DNA from: Kiritimatiellales bacterium
GTDB taxonomy: Bacteria; Verrucomicrobiota; Kiritimatiellia; Kiritimatiellales; Pontiellaceae
Assembly: GCA_030630445.1 (NCBI GenBank)
Contig: DAOVNC010000024.1
Coordinates: 1 to 16,095 of the forward strand
Direction: 5' to 3'
Length of the DNA stretch: 16,095 nt
This document shows positions 15,072 through 16,095 of this stretch, piece by piece (within the stretch, counting starts at the first letter, position 1; the number at the start of each line of letters is the position of its first letter). Below the pieces are notes generated by a model. It was given only the letters and a program-made list of their open reading frames with translations. It made no database searches and was not told the origin of the DNA. The translations under genes were made by a program, and so were the position numbers.

Positions 15072-15611
15072 ATGTTGCAACGCAATGAAGCCGTACTGGT
15101 GTTTATCGATGTGCAAGGCCGTTTGGCGGCAATCATGCACGACAAGGAAACGCTCGATGCAAATCTGGCACGAATGATCGAGTGTGCGAAGCTGCTGGAA
15201 CTCCCCATTCTTGGAACCGAGCAGATTCCCGAAAAGATGGGCGACACCAACGAGCCGTTCAAGTCGCTGCTCGCCGGGGTTCCAATGATCGGGAAATCAA
15301 CCTTTAGCTGCTGCGGCGAACCGGAGTTCCTGGAGGCGTTGCAAGCCTTGGGAAAACGGCAGGTGATCTTGGTCGGCATTGAAGCACATATATGCGTCTA
15401 CCAAACCGCGATAGATTTGCTCGAAGACGGCATCGAGGTATTCGTGATTGCCGATGCGGTGTCGTCGCGCACTCCGGCAAATAAGTCGTTGGCCTTGCAG
15501 GCCATGCGCGCCGCTGGCGCACAGGCAATCCCAACGGAAACCGCCCTGTTTGCCCTCCTGCGCGATGCTGCCGACCCGCGCTTCAAGGCGCTGCTTAAGC
15601 TCATCAAATAA
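15072..15611 (+). CDS. isochorismatase-family (YcaC-like) cysteine hydrolase
   Basis: The 179-residue enzyme has the family triad: Asp13 in VFIDVQGRL, Lys75 in MIGKSTFSCC and Cys108 in VGIEAHICVYQTA. The Ile-Glu-Ala-His block and cis-peptide region match the single-domain YcaC-type hydrolases more than true isochorismatases or nicotinamidases; the metal-binding Asp/His set of nicotinamidases is not seen. The substrate is unknown, probably a small amide or similar. AAGGAG lies 6 bases before the ATG. It is preceded by a heptamer array and followed by a heptamer palindrome, so it may be transcribed on its own. Confidence 0.9.
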   Translation: MLQRNEAVLVFIDVQGRLAAIMHDKETLDANLARMIECAKLLELPILGTEQIPEKMGDTNEPFKSLLAGVPMIGKSTFSCCGEPEFLEALQALGKRQVILVGIEAHICVYQTAIDLLEDGIEVFVIADAVSSRTPANKSLALQAMRAAGAQAIPTETALFALLRDAADPRFKALLKLIK

Positions 15612-15753
15612 GCAATGTTCTGAGCTTGGCAGGGCATGTTCCCCAATCGATGACTTCTTCCACCGTGACCTACACCACGCACGCCATCGGAGGTCTGTCG
15701 GAGACGACTTTATCTGCGCCGCCAAGTTGGATGCGCTGGTTGGTTAAATAGTG
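15612..15753. other. intergenic, no gene seen
   Basis: About 140 bases between the hydrolase stop and the heptamer palindrome. A short open stretch ends in DDFICAAKLDALVG and a TAA at 15745-15747, possibly the worn 3' end of a lost gene, but it has no start of its own and I cannot support a call. Confidence 0.3.
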
Positions 15754-15818
15754 CGTACTACGTATTGCGTATTTCGCGGGTTCGGTTGTCTTTTCAGCAA
15801 TACGCAATACGTAGTACG
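15754..15818. repeat. 20-bp perfect inverted heptamer pair, empty loop; likely bidirectional terminator
   Basis: CGTACTACGTATTGCGTATT (15754-15773) is the exact reverse complement of 15799-15818, with a 25-base loop. Both arms are built of the same GTATTGC/GCAATAC heptamers as the arrays at 13019 and 13524; further units continue to 15831. It lies between the convergent hydrolase and YcgN-type genes, so it could stop transcription from both sides. It also looks like the boundary pair of the four-helix-bundle insert without a gene inside. Confidence 0.85.
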
Positions 15819-15834
15819 TAGTACGCAATACAGA

Positions 15835-16095
15835 TCAAACTTCGTAGACAATGTAATTTTCAAGATCATCGCCGGCGAGGAATTCGGGGATGAGCTTTTT
15901 GCGGGCGGAGGCGCCGTGGGCATGTACGGAGGCGGGGTTGCCGGTGATGAGCGGGTGCCAGTCGGGCAAGGGCTTGCCTTCGTGCAATAGACGGTATGCG
16001 CAGGTCTCGGGCATCCACTGGAAGTGCTCCGGTTGGTCGACCGAGAGCACGGCGCAGTCGGGAACGGTTTCGTGGCGGTTGGGATAGTCGGTGCA
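15835..16095 (-). CDS. YcgN-type UPF0260 cysteine-cluster protein, C-terminal part
   Basis: The frame is open to the right edge and gives the last 86 residues; the start is outside. Reading from the edge it begins CTDYPNRHETVPDC, then FQWMPETCAYRLLHEGKPLP, DWHPLITGNPASVH and ends ENYIVYEV. This matches the conserved tail of YcgN/UPF0260 proteins, including the P-D-C, WLP-TCAYR and WHPL blocks. The family has a cluster of cysteines thought to bind zinc or iron-sulfur (YkgJ-like); three Cys are seen here. The biochemical role is unknown. A GTG at 16050 is internal and not the start. Stop TGA is 4 bases beyond the last heptamer. Confidence 0.85.
   Translation of the reverse strand, partial: CTDYPNRHETVPDCAVLSVDQPEHFQWMPETCAYRLLHEGKPLPDWHPLITGNPASVHAHGASARKKLIPEFLAGDDLENYIVYEV

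Noticed and set aside
15448..15747. 99-codon plus-strand frame overlapping the isochorismatase-family gene
   Set aside because: Its first half is the hydrolase gene in another frame; only a short C-terminal end lies outside, with no start of its own.

Overview
The window looks like a chromosomal piece of a free-living Gram-negative bacterium of the PVC superphylum, most likely Kiritimatiellota (Pontiella-like). This rests on several signs together: a Tyr/Trp-rich C-terminal module ending in a 'GFYRIDVRLK' type tail at the left edge, many lipoproteins and exported proteins, a free-standing four-helix-bundle (S23/Avd-like) gene, and heptamer arrays (GCAATAC/GCATTAC) in several intergenic gaps. 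No rRNA or tRNA gene is visible, so the assignment is an inference.

Layout. 1-190 is the 3' end of a secreted or surface protein. 276-4875, all on the minus strand, holds a CinA-like protein, a small lipoprotein and two tandem paralogous HEAT-repeat lipoproteins. The upstream paralog has lost about 114 C-terminal residues through in-frame stops. 4895-6779 is a visibly AT-richer cassette with one gene, an N-terminal DUF4062-like domain fused to seven 40-residue TPRs, between inverted CACTAAT repeats. 6788-8740 is a disturbed accessory stretch: a chimeric ORF made from a 100-bp copy of the rluD 5' region plus a helix-turn-helix tail, a secreted alpha/beta hydrolase with a terminator, and an unlisted 57-residue membrane protein. 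Next comes a remnant of the 5' end of the CinA-like gene, then intact rluD. The paired fragments imply that cinA and rluD were once divergent neighbours and were separated by an insertion that duplicated their junction.

8961-11736 is a compact plus-strand operon: rluD-type pseudouridine synthase, family 4 uracil-DNA glycosylase, ECF sigma factor and a membrane protein probably acting as its regulator (8-bp overlap, 1-bp gap, 4-bp overlap). 11854-14955 is an NtrB/NtrC-type two-component pair, a soluble PAS histidine kinase and a sigma-54 activator. It is split by a 588-bp segment carrying a four-helix-bundle gene flanked by inverted heptamer arrays, and the right-hand array runs into the start codon of the response regulator. 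15072-15611 is an isochorismatase-family hydrolase preceded by another heptamer array. A 20-bp perfect heptamer hairpin separates it from the convergent, right-edge-truncated YcgN-type (UPF0260) gene.

The most interesting pattern is that two single-gene cassettes, DUF4062-TPR and four-helix-bundle, each lie between inverted short-tandem-repeat arrays, and a gene-less inverted pair of the same heptamer lies at 15754-15818. This suggests a family of repeat-bounded, possibly mobilisable gene cassettes without their own transposase.
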